Shown: piece after piece, positions 15,880 through 26,273 of the stretch | Layout of the letters: each line of letters opens with the position of its first letter | Position numbering within the stretch: the stretch's first letter is position 1 | Program-made: the position numbers and the translations under genes | The notes under the pieces: generated by a model | Told to the model about the DNA's origin: nothing | The model's input: only the letters and a program-made list of their open reading frames with translations | Database searches by the model: none | Origin: Cytophaga sp. FL35 | GTDB lineage: Bacteria > Bacteroidota > Bacteroidia > Flavobacteriales > Flavobacteriaceae | DNA: 64,000 nucleotides | Direction of reading: 5' to 3' | Assembly (NCBI RefSeq): GCF_014349235.1 | Contig: NZ_JACSOH010000007.1 | Span: forward strand, 124,001-188,000

Positions 15880-18024
15880 ATGAATACACCAAACCTGCAA
15901 ACTCCCATTGTTTACCTAAAAGGGGTTGGACCCAACCGGGCGGAAACCCTGCAGTCAGAATTGGGTATTCACACCTATCAAGATCTACTTAATCTCTTCC
16001 CCAACCGGTATCTCGATAAAACCCAATACTACAAAATTGGCCAACTGCAACGTAGCAATGCCGATGTTCAAATAGTGGGTAAAATTGTCAACATTAAAAC
16101 GGTAGAACAAAAAAGAGGCAAAAGGTTGGTTGCCACATTTGTAGATGATACCGGTGATATGGAACTGGTCTGGTTCCGCGGACAAAAATGGATTCGCGAA
16201 AACCTGAAATTGAACACTGCGTATGTCATATTTGGTCGCTGTAATTGGTTCAATGGGAAATTTTCGATGCCCCACCCAGACATGGAACTTCTTACGGAAC
16301 ACCAAAAAGGATTGAAGGTGGGTATGCAACCTATTTATCCTTCTACCGAAAAACTTAGCAATAAGGGCATTACGAATAGGGTAATCAGTAAAATGATGCA
16401 GCAATTGTTTTTGGAGACCAAAGCCAGGTTTTCCGAAACCCTATCAGATAACATTCTAAAAGAAATACATCTGTTACCGAAGGCAGAATCGCTTTTAAAT
16501 ATTCATTTCCCTAAAAACCAAGAGTTACTGGCAAAAGCTCAGTTCCGTTTAAAATTTGAAGAGCTTTTCTTTATTCAACTCCAGTTACTCACCAAAAAAG
16601 CTTTGAGGCAGCAAAAAATTAAAGGACTGCCTTTTGATCAAGTAGGGGAGTATTTTAAAGAGTTTTATGACCATCACTTGCCTTTTGAGTTAACAGGTGC
16701 CCAAAAACGAGTTATTAAGGAAATAAGGCAAGACTTGGGCAGCAATGCCCAAATGAACCGACTGCTTCAAGGCGATGTTGGATCAGGAAAGACGATTGTT
16801 GGGGTAATGACCATGTTATTGGCCATCGACAACGGTTACCAAGCTTGTTTGATGGCCCCAACCGAAATTTTGGCCAACCAACACTATACGGGCATCAAAA
16901 AACTATTGGATAAAGTAGGGCTCAATTGTGCGTTACTGACAGGCTCCACGAAAAAATCGGAACGGACCGTAATACATGCCAATTTAGAAAACGGAAGCCT
17001 ACATATTTTGGTAGGCACCCATGCCCTATTGGAGGATAAGGTCCAATTTCAAAATCTAGGCCTGGCTATTATTGACGAGCAACATCGTTTTGGGGTAGCA
17101 CAAAGAGCCAAACTATGGCACAAAGGCGGCACTCCTCAAAACGCGGATAATGAAACTTCAGCAGGGTCCTTGCCCCCACATATTTTGGTGATGACCGCTA
17201 CCCCTATTCCACGAACATTGGCCATGAGCTTGTACGGGGATTTGGATATTTCGGTTATCGATGAGCTTCCGCCCGGTAGAAAACCGGTAAAAACAGTACA
17301 TCGGTTTGATTCCAATCGCTTAAAAGTTTTTGGTTTCGTTAGGGACGAAATAAAAAAAGGGCGTCAGGTATATGTTGTTTATCCGCTCATACAGGAATCC
17401 GAAGCTTTGGATTATAAAGATTTAATGGACGGTTATGAAAGCATTGCTCGCGATTTTCCCATGCCCGAATATCAAATATCCATTGTACATGGACAGATGA
17501 AACCTGCAGATAAAGATTATGAGATGGACCGTTTTGTACGTGGAGAAACCCAAATCATGGTGGCCACTACTGTTATTGAAGTTGGGGTAAACGTGCCCAA
17601 TGCCTCCGTCATGGTCATTGAAAGTGCCGAAAGATTCGGACTATCTCAATTACATCAATTGAGGGGACGCGTGGGGCGTGGCGCAGACCAGAGTTATTGT
17701 ATTTTAATGACCGGACATAAACTTTCCGAAGAAAGCAAAACCCGATTGCAGACCATGACACAGACCAATGATGGATTTGAAATTGCAGAGGTTGATTTAA
17801 AACTAAGGGGGCCAGGAGATATAATGGGAACCCAACAAAGCGGTGTCCTTAATCTTAAAATTGCCGATATTGTAAAGGACAACGATATCTTAAAAACCGC
17901 CAGGCATTACGCCATTCAACTACTTAAAACCGACCCTAGATTGGAAAAACCGGAAAATTTACCGATTCGTCACGCCTATTCACAAATTGTGAAACACAAA
18001 AATATTTGGAATTATATTAGTTAG
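15880..18024 (+). CDS. recG: ATP-dependent DNA helicase RecG
   Basis: Branch-migrating helicase that remodels stalled forks and recombination intermediates. It has the N-terminal wedge/OB domain (KGVGPNRAETLQSELGI; ADVQIVGKIVNI), Walker A GDVGSGKT, IIDEQHRFGVAQR, MTATPIPRTLA and the motif VI region QLRGRVGRG. The TTG at 15856 would add eight residues; I choose the ATG at 15880 because the conserved N-terminus (TPIVYLKGVGP) follows at once. Confidence 0.95.
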   Translation: MNTPNLQTPIVYLKGVGPNRAETLQSELGIHTYQDLLNLFPNRYLDKTQYYKIGQLQRSNADVQIVGKIVNIKTVEQKRGKRLVATFVDDTGDMELVWFRGQKWIRENLKLNTAYVIFGRCNWFNGKFSMPHPDMELLTEHQKGLKVGMQPIYPSTEKLSNKGITNRVISKMMQQLFLETKARFSETLSDNILKEIHLLPKAESLLNIHFPKNQELLAKAQFRLKFEELFFIQLQLLTKKALRQQKIKGLPFDQVGEYFKEFYDHHLPFELTGAQKRVIKEIRQDLGSNAQMNRLLQGDVGSGKTIVGVMTMLLAIDNGYQACLMAPTEILANQHYTGIKKLLDKVGLNCALLTGSTKKSERTVIHANLENGSLHILVGTHALLEDKVQFQNLGLAIIDEQHRFGVAQRAKLWHKGGTPQNADNETSAGSLPPHILVMTATPIPRTLAMSLYGDLDISVIDELPPGRKPVKTVHRFDSNRLKVFGFVRDEIKKGRQVYVVYPLIQESEALDYKDLMDGYESIARDFPMPEYQISIVHGQMKPADKDYEMDRFVRGETQIMVATTVIEVGVNVPNASVMVIESAERFGLSQLHQLRGRVGRGADQSYCILMTGHKLSEESKTRLQTMTQTNDGFEIAEVDLKLRGPGDIMGTQQSGVLNLKIADIVKDNDILKTARHYAIQLLKTDPRLEKPENLPIRHAYSQIVKHKNIWNYIS

Positions 18025-18170
18025 AATTCATTAAATAGAGTTAAGCTTTCAAATAAAGAACCTCGCACATTTCCACGCAACTACCACATCTTCAGATAAA
18101 AAGAAAGTAAAATATAAATACGAGAATAGCTTGATTTGAGTTTGAACATCGTAATTTTAAGAGGTTATAA

Positions 18171-18202
18171 TTTCTAAAAAACGAGGTGTTTCATTAGATT
18201 TG
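18171..18202 (+). promoter_or_regulatory. candidate promoter of leuCDAB
   Basis: TTTC (18171-18174), 20-bp spacer, TAGATTTG (18195-18202). The predicted start lies ~15 nt before the leuC ATG. The 199-bp spacer shows no leucine-rich leader peptide and no terminator, unlike the ilv leader. Confidence 0.5.
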
Positions 18203-18223
18203 TTAGCTTAGAATTGAAAGACT

Positions 18224-19645
18224 ATGAGTGCTAAAAAAACATTGTTTGATAAAGTGTGGGATTCCCATGTGGTCCACCAAATAGAAGACGGCCCAGATGT
18301 GCTGTTCATAGACCGCCATATGGTACACGAGGTTACCAGCCCCGTTGCCTTTCTTGGTTTAAAAAATAGAAGTATCGGGGTTATGCACCCTGAAAAAACA
18401 TTTGCCACCGCAGATCATAACACGCCTACCCTTAACCAACACCTTCCGGTGGCGGATCCACTTTCTGCCAACCAGCTTAAAATGTTGGAAGAAAATGCCA
18501 ATGAGCATGGTATTTCATATTGGGGACTGGGACACCAAAAAAATGGTATTGTTCACGTAGTTGGTCCTGAATACGGTATTACCGTTCCTGGGGCTACCAT
18601 CGTTTGTGGAGATTCACACACCTCTACCCACGGTGCTTTTGGTGCCATTGCATTTGGTATAGGAACTTCAGAAGTAGAAATGGTATTGGCCACCCAATGT
18701 ATCATGCAGCCAAAACCAAAAAGAATGCGCATCAATATCACGGGAGAACTTCAGTACGGAGTTACACCTAAGGATGTTGCTTTGTTCATCATTTCACAAT
18801 TGACTACTTCCGGTGCAACCGGATATTTTGTAGAATATGCGGGTGATGTGTTCAAAAACATGAGCATGGAAGGCCGTATGACGGTCTGTAACCTGAGTAT
18901 AGAAATGGGTGCCCGTGGAGGGATGATTGCTCCTGACCAGACTACTTTTGATTATATCAAGGGAAGGGAGTTTACTCCAGAAGGTGCTGCCTGGGATACC
19001 GCAATGGAATATTGGGAAACCCTTTATACCGATGCCGATGCCATTTTTGATAAGGAACTGACTTTTGACGGAAGCCTCATAGAGCCAATGATTACCTACG
19101 GTACAAATCCGGGCATGGGTATGGGTATTAGCAAATCGATTCCTACGTTTGATGAAACCCAAGGAGGTGCCGCAACCTACAAAAAGTCTTTGGATTACAT
19201 GAAATTCGGTGAGGGCGATGCCATGATCGGGAAACCTATCGATTATGTCTTCATAGGAAGTTGTACCAACGGTAGAATTGAAGATTTCCGTGCTTTTGCC
19301 TCGATTGTTAAAGGTAGAAAAAAAGCGGACAATGTTACGGCATGGTTGGTTCCCGGAAGTCACAAAGTGGAAGCCGCTATAAAAGAAGAAGGTCTTTTGG
19401 ATATTTTTACCGAATCCGGTTTTGAGCTCAGAGAGCCCGGTTGTTCGGCCTGCTTGGCAATGAACGATGATAAGATTCCGGCCGGCAAATTGGCCGTAAG
19501 TACTTCCAACAGAAATTTTGAAGGAAGACAAGGTCCCGGTTCCAGAACGCTTTTAGCCAGTCCGTTAGTAGCCGCAGCAGCAGCAGTTACCGGAAAAGTT
19601 ACGGATCCAAGAGAATTATTACAAGAAGAAGCAATAGCTGGTTAA
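18224..19645 (+). CDS. leuC: 3-isopropylmalate dehydratase large subunit
   Basis: Aconitase-family [4Fe-4S] subunit that, with LeuD, isomerises 2- to 3-isopropylmalate in leucine synthesis. Cluster cysteines lie in [13 protein letters not shown] and [24 protein letters not shown] is the substrate loop. 473 residues, normal for the bacterial two-subunit enzyme. First gene of leuC-leuD-leuA-leuB; 53 bp to leuD. Confidence 0.96.
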   Translation: MSAKKTLFDKVWDSHVVHQIEDGPDVLFIDRHMVHEVTSPVAFLGLKNRSIGVMHPEKTFATADHNTPTLNQHLPVADPLSANQLKMLEENANEHGISYWGLGHQKNGIVHVVGPEYGITVPGATIVCGDSHTSTHGAFGAIAFGIGTSEVEMVLATQCIMQPKPKRMRINITGELQYGVTPKDVALFIISQLTTSGATGYFVEYAGDVFKNMSMEGRMTVCNLSIEMGARGGMIAPDQTTFDYIKGREFTPEGAAWDTAMEYWETLYTDADAIFDKELTFDGSLIEPMITYGTNPGMGMGISKSIPTFDETQGGAATYKKSLDYMKFGEGDAMIGKPIDYVFIGSCTNGRIEDFRAFASIVKGRKKADNVTAWLVPGSHKVEAAIKEEGLLDIFTESGFELREPGCSACLAMNDDKIPAGKLAVSTSNRNFEGRQGPGSRTLLASPLVAAAAAVTGKVTDPRELLQEEAIAG

Positions 19646-19698
19646 TAACCAAATGTTGGTGGTAATTTTACAGACCATCGACTCAAACAAAAAGAAAA

Positions 19699-20295
19699 AT
19701 GGCTTACGATAAATTTAATGTTTTAACCTCCTCAGCGGTACCGCTACCCATTGAAAATGTGGATACGGACCAGATAATTCCTGCACGCTTTTTAAAGGCG
19801 ACGGAAAGAAAAGGTTTTGGAGATAACTTATTTAGAGATTGGAGATACAATCAAGACAATACTCCTAAAGTGGACTTCATTCTCAACAACCCTATTTATA
19901 GCGGACAAATTTTGGTGGGTGGTAAGAACTTCGGTTCTGGTTCTTCCCGTGAACACGCGGCTTGGGCAGTTTATGACTATGGTTTCCGTTGTGTAATTTC
20001 CAGCTTTTTTGCGGATATTTTTAGAAACAACTGCTTGAACATTGGTGTTTTACCCGTGCAGGTAAGTGCCGCTTTCCTACAGAAAATCTTCGGGGAAATT
20101 GAAAAAGACCCCAATGCCCAGTTTGAAGTAAACCTTCCTGAACAAAAAGTGACCATTTTGGCCACGGGCGAAAGCGAGTCTTTTGACATCAACAAATACA
20201 AAAAAGGCAATATGACCAATGGTTTCGATGATATTGATTATCTATTGAACATCAAAGGGGATATTGAAAAATTTGCTGAACAAAGACCGTTTTAA
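19699..20295 (+). CDS. leuD: 3-isopropylmalate dehydratase small subunit
   Basis: Swivel-domain partner of LeuC. VDTDQIIPARFLK (about 22-34) and GKNFGSGSSREHAAWA (about 75-90) are the substrate-binding loops; 198 residues, the standard length. Followed after 58 bp by leuA. Confidence 0.96.
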   Translation: MAYDKFNVLTSSAVPLPIENVDTDQIIPARFLKATERKGFGDNLFRDWRYNQDNTPKVDFILNNPIYSGQILVGGKNFGSGSSREHAAWAVYDYGFRCVISSFFADIFRNNCLNIGVLPVQVSAAFLQKIFGEIEKDPNAQFEVNLPEQKVTILATGESESFDINKYKKGNMTNGFDDIDYLLNIKGDIEKFAEQRPF

Positions 20296-20353
20296 AAACT
20301 TAGATCTTTACGGATACTAAGAAACAGGGAGACCTGAAAACCGCTAGGTGAAA

Positions 20354-21865
20354 ATGAAAAGACACTTGGAAATAATGGACACTACCCTACGTGATGGGGA
20401 ACAAACAAGTGGTGTCTCATTTACTTCTTCTGAAAAGTTAACGCTTGCCAAACTTTTACTCGAAGAGTTAAAAGTAGACCGTATTGAGGTGGCTTCGGCT
20501 AGAGTATCTGAAGGTGAATTGGAAGCTGTGCAGCAAATTACCAAATGGGCCAAGGAGCAGCAGTTTTTGGAAAAAGTTGAAGTGCTCACCTTTGTTGACA
20601 GTGGTGTTTCCTTGGATTGGATGGAAAAAGCAGGTGCAATAACCCAAAATCTGCTCACCAAAGGTTCTATGAACCACTTAAAATATCAGCTTAAAAAAAC
20701 ACCTAAAGAGCACTTTAAGGATATAGCGGATATTTTTACGCAAGCAACGGAACGTGGCATCATAACCAATATCTATTTGGAGGATTGGAGCAACGGTATG
20801 CGCAACTCCAAGGAATATGTAATGGAATTTCTTGAATTCCTTACCACTCAGCCCGTGAAAAGAGTTTTGTTGCCGGATACTTTGGGCATATTGACCCACA
20901 CGGAAACCAATGAATTCCTATCGGAGATTATTGAAAGGTTCCCGCAATTGCATATTGATTTTCACGGTCATAACGACTACGATTTAGGCGTTGCCAATAT
21001 TATGGAAGCCGTAAAGGCAGGTTGCCATGGTTTGCACCTAACCGTAAACGGAATGGGAGAACGAGCTGGAAATGCGCCCATGGCGAGCGCCATTGCCGTT
21101 ATAAACGACTTTCTTCCTGAAGTTAGCATACAAGTAAACGAGAAAGCCTTATATAGGGTAAGTAAGTTGGTTTCTGCTTTTACCGGAGTGGGGATTCCCG
21201 CGAACAAACCTATTGTTGGTGAAAATGTTTTTACACAAACTGCTGGAATTCATGCAGATGGAGACAGCAAAAAAAATCTTTACTTTAGTGATTTAATGCC
21301 AGAGCGTTTTGGTAGAAAACGCAAATATGCGCTGGGTAAAATGTCCGGAAAGGCAAATATTCAAAAGAATTTGCAAGAACTGGGCCTCACTTTGAACGAT
21401 GAGGAACTTAAAAAAGTAACGGCCAGAATCATTGAATTAGGTGATAAAAAAGAAAAGGTTACCAAGGAAGATTTGCCCTATATCATTTCCGATGTACTTG
21501 ATACCGATTACCAGCAAAAGGTCTTTGTAAAATCGTACGTGCTTACCCATTCCAAAGGTTTACGGCCTTCCACTACCCTATCAGTAGAAATCAGCGGGAA
21601 GACTTTTGAGGAAAACGCATCTGGAGACGGACAGTATGACGCCTTTATGAATGCCTTGCGAAAAATTTACAGCGCCCAAAAAATGGAACTGCCCAAATTG
21701 GTAGATTACTCGGTAAGAATTCCTCCCGGAAGCAACTCCGATGCCCTTTGTGAAACTATCATTACGTGGAATGCCAAAGGAAAGGAGTTTACATCTCGCG
21801 GTCTGGATTCCGATCAAACGGTATCCGCCATTAAGGCCACTGAAAAAATGTTGAATATTATTTAA
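20354..21865 (+). CDS. leuA: 2-isopropylmalate synthase-type enzyme (LeuA/CimA family)
   Basis: DRE-TIM metallolyase condensing acetyl-CoA with a 2-oxoacid. MDTTLRDGEQ at the N-terminus and FHGHNDYDLGVAN hold the metal ligands; the C-terminal ~130 residues form the LeuA-type allosteric dimer domain. Its place between leuD and leuB argues for 2-isopropylmalate synthase, but the N-terminal sequence resembles citramalate/homocitrate-type relatives as well. ilvA in the same region supplies 2-oxobutanoate, so citramalate synthesis is not needed. ATG 20354 chosen; GTG at 20348 would add two residues. Confidence 0.85.
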   Translation: MKRHLEIMDTTLRDGEQTSGVSFTSSEKLTLAKLLLEELKVDRIEVASARVSEGELEAVQQITKWAKEQQFLEKVEVLTFVDSGVSLDWMEKAGAITQNLLTKGSMNHLKYQLKKTPKEHFKDIADIFTQATERGIITNIYLEDWSNGMRNSKEYVMEFLEFLTTQPVKRVLLPDTLGILTHTETNEFLSEIIERFPQLHIDFHGHNDYDLGVANIMEAVKAGCHGLHLTVNGMGERAGNAPMASAIAVINDFLPEVSIQVNEKALYRVSKLVSAFTGVGIPANKPIVGENVFTQTAGIHADGDSKKNLYFSDLMPERFGRKRKYALGKMSGKANIQKNLQELGLTLNDEELKKVTARIIELGDKKEKVTKEDLPYIISDVLDTDYQQKVFVKSYVLTHSKGLRPSTTLSVEISGKTFEENASGDGQYDAFMNALRKIYSAQKMELPKLVDYSVRIPPGSNSDALCETIITWNAKGKEFTSRGLDSDQTVSAIKATEKMLNII

Positions 21866-21932
21866 AAAATTAATTAAACCCTTCGCTCCACTAGCATGAA
21901 GCAAATGGCGCGCAGCATAAAGCTAAAAATAA

Positions 21933-22988
21933 ATGAAGCTAAATATTGCTCTTTTGGCCGGAGACGGAATAGGCCCAGAAGTTATTGATCAAGCCGTTAA
22001 GGTAAGTGATGCCATCGCAAAAAAATACAACCATGAAATTAGCTGGAGACCTGCCTTGACCGGAGCTGCGGCCATCGATGAAGTAGGTGAGCCCTACCCT
22101 GATAATACCCACGAAATCTGTGCTACTTCCGATGCTGTTCTTTTTGGGGCTATTGGGCACCCTCGTTTCGATAACGACCCATCGGCTAAAGTTCGGCCTG
22201 AGCAAGGTTTATTGAAAATGCGCCAAAAGTTAGGTCTTTTCGCTAACGTAAGACCCACATTTACTTTTCCATCCTTGATCGACAAGTCTCCTTTGAAAAG
22301 GGAAAGAATAGAAGGAACCGATTTAATCATTCTTCGCGAATTAACAGGCGGTGTCTATTTTGGAAAACGCGGCAGGGAAGATGATGGTAACACCGCTTAT
22401 GATACCATGACCTATACCCGTGCCGAAATTCAGCGTTTGGCCAAAAAAGGGTTTGAAATGGCCATGGCTAGAGGCAAAAAACTTTGTTGCGTAGATAAAG
22501 CGAACGTGTTGGAATCTTCCCGTTTGTGGAGAGAAACAGTACAAGCCATGGAAAAAGACTACCCTGAAGTAGAAGTTTCTTATGAGTTTGTAGACGCCGT
22601 TGCCATGCGTTTGGTACAATGGCCCAAAGCGTATGATGTAATTATTACCGAAAATCTTTTTGGTGATATTTTGACGGATGAAGCTTCCGTTATTTCTGGA
22701 TCTATGGGACTCATGCCTTCGGCCTCAGTAGGAAGTGAAGTTTCCCTATACGAGCCCATTCACGGGTCTTATCCGCAAGCGGCCGGTAAAGACATTGCAA
22801 ATCCTTTAGCGACTGTACTTTCGGCAGCAATGATGTTTGAAGACTTAGGCCTTCAACAAGAAGCAGATGATATTAGAAGAGTGGTGAACAAATCCCTTTC
22901 TGAAGGGGTGGTAACCGAAGACTTGTCCGAAGGTGGAAAATCTTATAAAACAAGTGAGGTTGGCAATTGGCTGGCAGAAAATATTTAA
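21933..22988 (+). CDS. leuB: 3-isopropylmalate dehydrogenase
   Basis: NAD-dependent oxidative decarboxylation of 3-isopropylmalate to the leucine 2-oxoacid. ALLAGDGIGPEVIDQAVKV at the N-terminus, LRELTGGVYFG, the catalytic VDKANVLESSRLWR block, and NLFGDILTDEASVISGSMGLMPSASVG are diagnostic. 351 residues. Last gene of the leu operon, followed by a strong terminator. Confidence 0.96.
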   Translation: MKLNIALLAGDGIGPEVIDQAVKVSDAIAKKYNHEISWRPALTGAAAIDEVGEPYPDNTHEICATSDAVLFGAIGHPRFDNDPSAKVRPEQGLLKMRQKLGLFANVRPTFTFPSLIDKSPLKRERIEGTDLIILRELTGGVYFGKRGREDDGNTAYDTMTYTRAEIQRLAKKGFEMAMARGKKLCCVDKANVLESSRLWRETVQAMEKDYPEVEVSYEFVDAVAMRLVQWPKAYDVIITENLFGDILTDEASVISGSMGLMPSASVGSEVSLYEPIHGSYPQAAGKDIANPLATVLSAAMMFEDLGLQQEADDIRRVVNKSLSEGVVTEDLSEGGKSYKTSEVGNWLAENI

Positions 22989-23010
22989 TGCATTGGATAA
23001 TCATTAATAA

Positions 23011-23037
23011 AAAAGACCGGCAAAAGCCGGTCTTTTT
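23011..23037. terminator. intrinsic terminator after leuB
   Basis: AAAAGACCGGC (23011-23021), loop AAAA, GCCGGTCTTTT (23026-23036) and T. Symmetric A/T flanks suit both leuB and the convergent MFS gene. Confidence 0.93.
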
Positions 23038-23062
23038 AGTTTGTGTTAATAATCTCTATTTT

Positions 23063-24265
23063 CTAATTCCCAAAGGCCATTTTTTTAAGGCTATAGCCTG
23101 CTTTGTGCCTCCTGTAGAGGATGATTCCAACAGCTATCACTACCCCTAATCCAGCTAAAACAGAACCTACGACCCCTGCATAAACTACGCTTAAGCCAAA
23201 GGTCATTGGTAATCCTGCCAAATAGGCCCCAGAGGCATTCCCCATGTTAAAGGCACTCTGGTTCATTGAGGAGCCCAACATTTCGTTTCCTTTTGAGGTA
23301 TTAATAATGGCCATCTGAATAGGCGTGGAAACTGTAAAAGCAGCCATTCCTACTAAGAACGTCATCACCAAAACAATGTAGGGATTAAATGAAAGAACTG
23401 CATTGATCAACAGAAGTACTACCATTAAAGATAGGCTTAGAGCAACCGCCCTTAGCGGCGAAAAAATTTCGGCCATCTTTGCCCCAATGAAATTTCCGAA
23501 AACCATTCCCAGTCCGGCTAAAATCATTGCATAGCCAACCATATTCTCTCCCCATCCGGCAACATCCGTTACCAAAGGAGCAATGTAACTGTACCAGGCA
23601 AAGAAACCGCCCGTACCAATGGTCGTAAGAGCAATTAAAGCCCATAACTCGCCATTTTTTAGCCCTTTGTTGTCTTTTGAATAAGGTTTTGGTGTTTGAG
23701 GTTCAAATTTTGGCATCCAAAGCAAAATACTGCTCACCGCCATCAATCCAACGACACCTACCATATAAAAAGAAATACTCCAATCATAATGATGGCCTAT
23801 ATAGGTCCCAGCAGGCACGCCTATAACATTAGCAATTGTAAGTCCGCTAAACATAACAGCTATGGCCCTTGCCGCCTTTCCTTCACGAGCCAATTTTCCG
23901 GCTACAACCGCACCAATACCAAAGAAAGCCCCATGGGGTAATCCGGATAAAAATCGCATCACCAGCAATGTAGTGTAGTTAGTCGCAAATCCTGAAAAGG
24001 TATTGAAAAGGGTAAACCATCCCATCAATAATAAAAGTATAGTTCGAGAATTTAATTTTGTGCTAAAACGAGTCAAAAGCGGAGCGCCAACTACCACACC
24101 CAATGCGTACGCCGCTATAAAATGACCAGCCTCCGGAATGGTAATATTCAATCCTTTGGCAACATCCGGGAGAATCCCCATGATTACAAACTCAGTAAGT
24201 CCAATTCCAAAGCCGCCCACTGCTAATGCAAATAAGGCTTTACTGTTATTTATTTTTGTATCCAT
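23063..24265 (-). CDS. MFS transporter, AraJ-like drug/sugar efflux type
   Basis: 400-residue, 12-helix major facilitator. ALAVGGFGIGLTEFVIMGILPDVAKGLNI (in two parts) at the N-terminus, RFLSGLPHGAFFG and VIGVPAGTYIG are typical of the DHA1 AraJ/ChlR-type efflux branch. Substrate unknown; lying between leu and ilv it could export amino acids or related compounds, but nothing in the sequence shows this. A -7-like TAATTTTG reads on this strand at 24348-24355. Confidence 0.85.
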   Translation of the reverse strand: MDTKINNSKALFALAVGGFGIGLTEFVIMGILPDVAKGLNITIPEAGHFIAAYALGVVVGAPLLTRFSTKLNSRTILLLLMGWFTLFNTFSGFATNYTTLLVMRFLSGLPHGAFFGIGAVVAGKLAREGKAARAIAVMFSGLTIANVIGVPAGTYIGHHYDWSISFYMVGVVGLMAVSSILLWMPKFEPQTPKPYSKDNKGLKNGELWALIALTTIGTGGFFAWYSYIAPLVTDVAGWGENMVGYAMILAGLGMVFGNFIGAKMAEIFSPLRAVALSLSLMVVLLLINAVLSFNPYIVLVMTFLVGMAAFTVSTPIQMAIINTSKGNEMLGSSMNQSAFNMGNASGAYLAGLPMTFGLSVVYAGVVGSVLAGLGVVIAVGIILYRRHKAGYSLKKMAFGN

Positions 24266-24574
24266 ATTATTCCAAATTGTAGGTTCAACTTTAATTCCAT
24301 CTCATCCATCAATTGAATCAACGGCATCTTTGTCTAATTTGTTGGTACAAAATTACAGTGCTTGATTTGAATACGGGTTTACGCATTTGTCCAATATATA
24401 TGCTATATTATCCCACTATTCTTCAAAAATTAAAACACAACGTTAATATTTAACACAAACCTAACATCAACCTCCTCTTTGAACACATTTCATATCTATC
24501 TGATTATTACGGACCAAAGCATAAAAAAAGCCTTTGTTCATCAACAAAGGCTTTTCCGTTTTCTAGCAATGTAC
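24266..24574. other. 309-bp spacer between MFS and gapN
   Basis: Both flanking genes are on the minus strand. It holds the MFS upstream region with a -7-like element (24348-24355) and the gapN terminator (24523-24555). I see no ORF or other structured element. Confidence 0.6.
24523..24555 (-). terminator. intrinsic terminator after gapN
   Basis: Read on the minus strand: AAAAGCCTTTGTT (24555-24543), loop GATG, AACAAAGGCTTTT (24538-24526), followed by more T's. A 13-bp perfect stem lying 19 bp beyond the gapN stop; it ends the ilv-gapN transcript. Confidence 0.93.
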
Positions 24575-26155
24575 TTAAAGAATATAATCCGTACTTACAA
24601 AATTTGATAGCTTGGCTTCCAACAACTGCTGAATAGTCTCATTGTTCAACTCGTTGTCCTTAAACGCCACAAAGGTTCTTATTGAAAAAGAACGCAAGGC
24701 ATCGTGAACACTTAAGGTTGCTTGTGCAGAATCTTTTCTTCCCGTAAACGGATACACGTCCGGCCCTCGCTGACAAGAACTGTTCAGGTTTACTCTACAA
24801 ACCAAATTTACCAAGGTATCAATTAGTGGTGATAGCGTATACACATCCTTCCCGAACAAACTTACTTGCTGCCCGTAGTTGCTTTCTGCCATATCGTTCA
24901 ATGGCTCTTCAATATCGGAAAAGGACACCACAGGAATAATAGGACCAAATTGTTCTTCTTGGTATACCCTCATTTCTTTGTTTACGGGATACAGCACTGC
25001 TGGCCATATGTAGTTATCAAAATGCTGTCCGCCTTTTTTATTCTTGACCTTAGCGCCTTTTTCCAAAGCGTCATCGATCAGTTCTTGTATATAGGCCGGC
25101 TTACCTGGTTCTGGAAGCGGAGTCAATTTCACTCCATCATCCCATGGATTACCGAACTTTAAGGAATCCACCCGTTTGGTAAAACGCTTCATAAACTCTT
25201 CTCGCACCTGCTCGTGTACATAGATGACCTTTAACGCCGTACAACGCTGCCCGTTAAAGGATAAGGTTCCCGCAATACATTCGTCAATCGTTAAATCTAA
25301 ATCGGCATCAGGTAGTATAATCGCGGGATTTTTAGCTTCAAGGCCCAAAACCAGTCGCAAGCGGTTACTTTTTGGGTGTTGCTCTTGCAATGCATTGGCG
25401 GATTTACTGTTACCGATCAAGGCCAACACATCCACCTTACCTGTTTGCATAATAGGTGCCGCTACGGCCCTACCCCTACCGAATAAGATATTGACTACAC
25501 CTTTTGGAAAACAGCTTTGAAAGGCTTCCAGAAGTGGGGTAATTAAAAGAACCCCGTGTTTTGCAGGTTTAAAAATGGTGGTATTCCCCATTATAATAGC
25601 AGGGATAAGCAAGGCAAAAGTTTCATTTAACGGATAGTTATAAGGTCCCAAACATAGAACAACCCCTAGCGGACCTCTTTTGATATGGGCATATACGCCA
25701 TCGTGCTTTTGAAACTTGGCAGAATTTCGGTCCAGTTCTTTGTACTCCTCAATAGTATCATAAATATATTCTACCGTACGGTCGAACTCTTTTTGCGAAT
25801 CTGGAAGCGATTTTCCAATCTCCCACATCAACAATTTGACAACTTCATTTCGCTTGGTTTCCATTTTGCGCACAAAATTCTCCATGCACTCTATTCTATC
25901 CTTTACGTGCATTGTAGGCCAAACTCCCTGTCCTTTTCCGTAAGCGGCCAAAGCCCCATCCAAGGCGGCCATAGCTTCCGGTTCGCCCATATCCGGGATA
26001 CTTCCCAATAATGTGGGTTTATACGCTTCAGTGGATGAAATGCTGGAAAAAACCTCTGTGGTATTTCCGTTCCAAGTTTTTAATTCTCCGTTAACTAAAT
26101 ATTTTTTCTGCTCAATGAGTTCCGAAATCTGAAACTCTTCAGGTATACTTTTCAT
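24575..26155 (-). CDS. gapN: NADP-dependent non-phosphorylating glyceraldehyde-3-phosphate dehydrogenase
   Basis: Aldehyde dehydrogenase-fold enzyme oxidising glyceraldehyde-3-phosphate to 3-phosphoglycerate with production of NADPH. The catalytic Cys is in [10 protein letters not shown] and the general-base Glu in [38 protein letters not shown] forms the cofactor site. 526 residues, slightly longer than the ~475 of classic GapN, mostly from the N-terminus. Last in the ilv direction, 118 bp after ilvA, with its own -7-like element. Co-expression could supply NADPH to IlvC. Confidence 0.88.
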   Translation of the reverse strand: MKSIPEEFQISELIEQKKYLVNGELKTWNGNTTEVFSSISSTEAYKPTLLGSIPDMGEPEAMAALDGALAAYGKGQGVWPTMHVKDRIECMENFVRKMETKRNEVVKLLMWEIGKSLPDSQKEFDRTVEYIYDTIEEYKELDRNSAKFQKHDGVYAHIKRGPLGVVLCLGPYNYPLNETFALLIPAIIMGNTTIFKPAKHGVLLITPLLEAFQSCFPKGVVNILFGRGRAVAAPIMQTGKVDVLALIGNSKSANALQEQHPKSNRLRLVLGLEAKNPAIILPDADLDLTIDECIAGTLSFNGQRCTALKVIYVHEQVREEFMKRFTKRVDSLKFGNPWDDGVKLTPLPEPGKPAYIQELIDDALEKGAKVKNKKGGQHFDNYIWPAVLYPVNKEMRVYQEEQFGPIIPVVSFSDIEEPLNDMAESNYGQQVSLFGKDVYTLSPLIDTLVNLVCRVNLNSSCQRGPDVYPFTGRKDSAQATLSVHDALRSFSIRTFVAFKDNELNNETIQQLLEAKLSNFVSTDYIL

Positions 26156-26194
26156 TTTCGTTCAATAAATTGAATTGTCAAATTCGTTATCTAA

Positions 26195-26222
26195 CGAAAA
26201 TACGGAATAAAAATCTCAGAAA
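26195..26222 (-). promoter_or_regulatory. candidate gapN promoter
   Basis: On the minus strand TTTC (26222-26219), 16-bp spacer, TATTTTCG (26202-26195), ~40 bp upstream of the gapN ATG. TATTTTCG recurs upstream of ilvC (29136-29143) and of the FMN reductase (51348-51355). Confidence 0.38.
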
Positions 26223-26273
26223 TATTACGAAATGGTTGTGGTTTTCATTAAATCACAATCCGGCATCATAATT

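Noticed and set aside
18025-18223. Leucine leader peptide/attenuator in front of leuC
   Set aside because: No Leu-rich micro-ORF and no terminator hairpin in the 199-bp spacer.
18794-19531. 245-codon open frame antisense to leuC
   Set aside because: It lies wholly inside a strongly conserved gene, has no recognisable domain, and is rich in residues expected from reverse reading.
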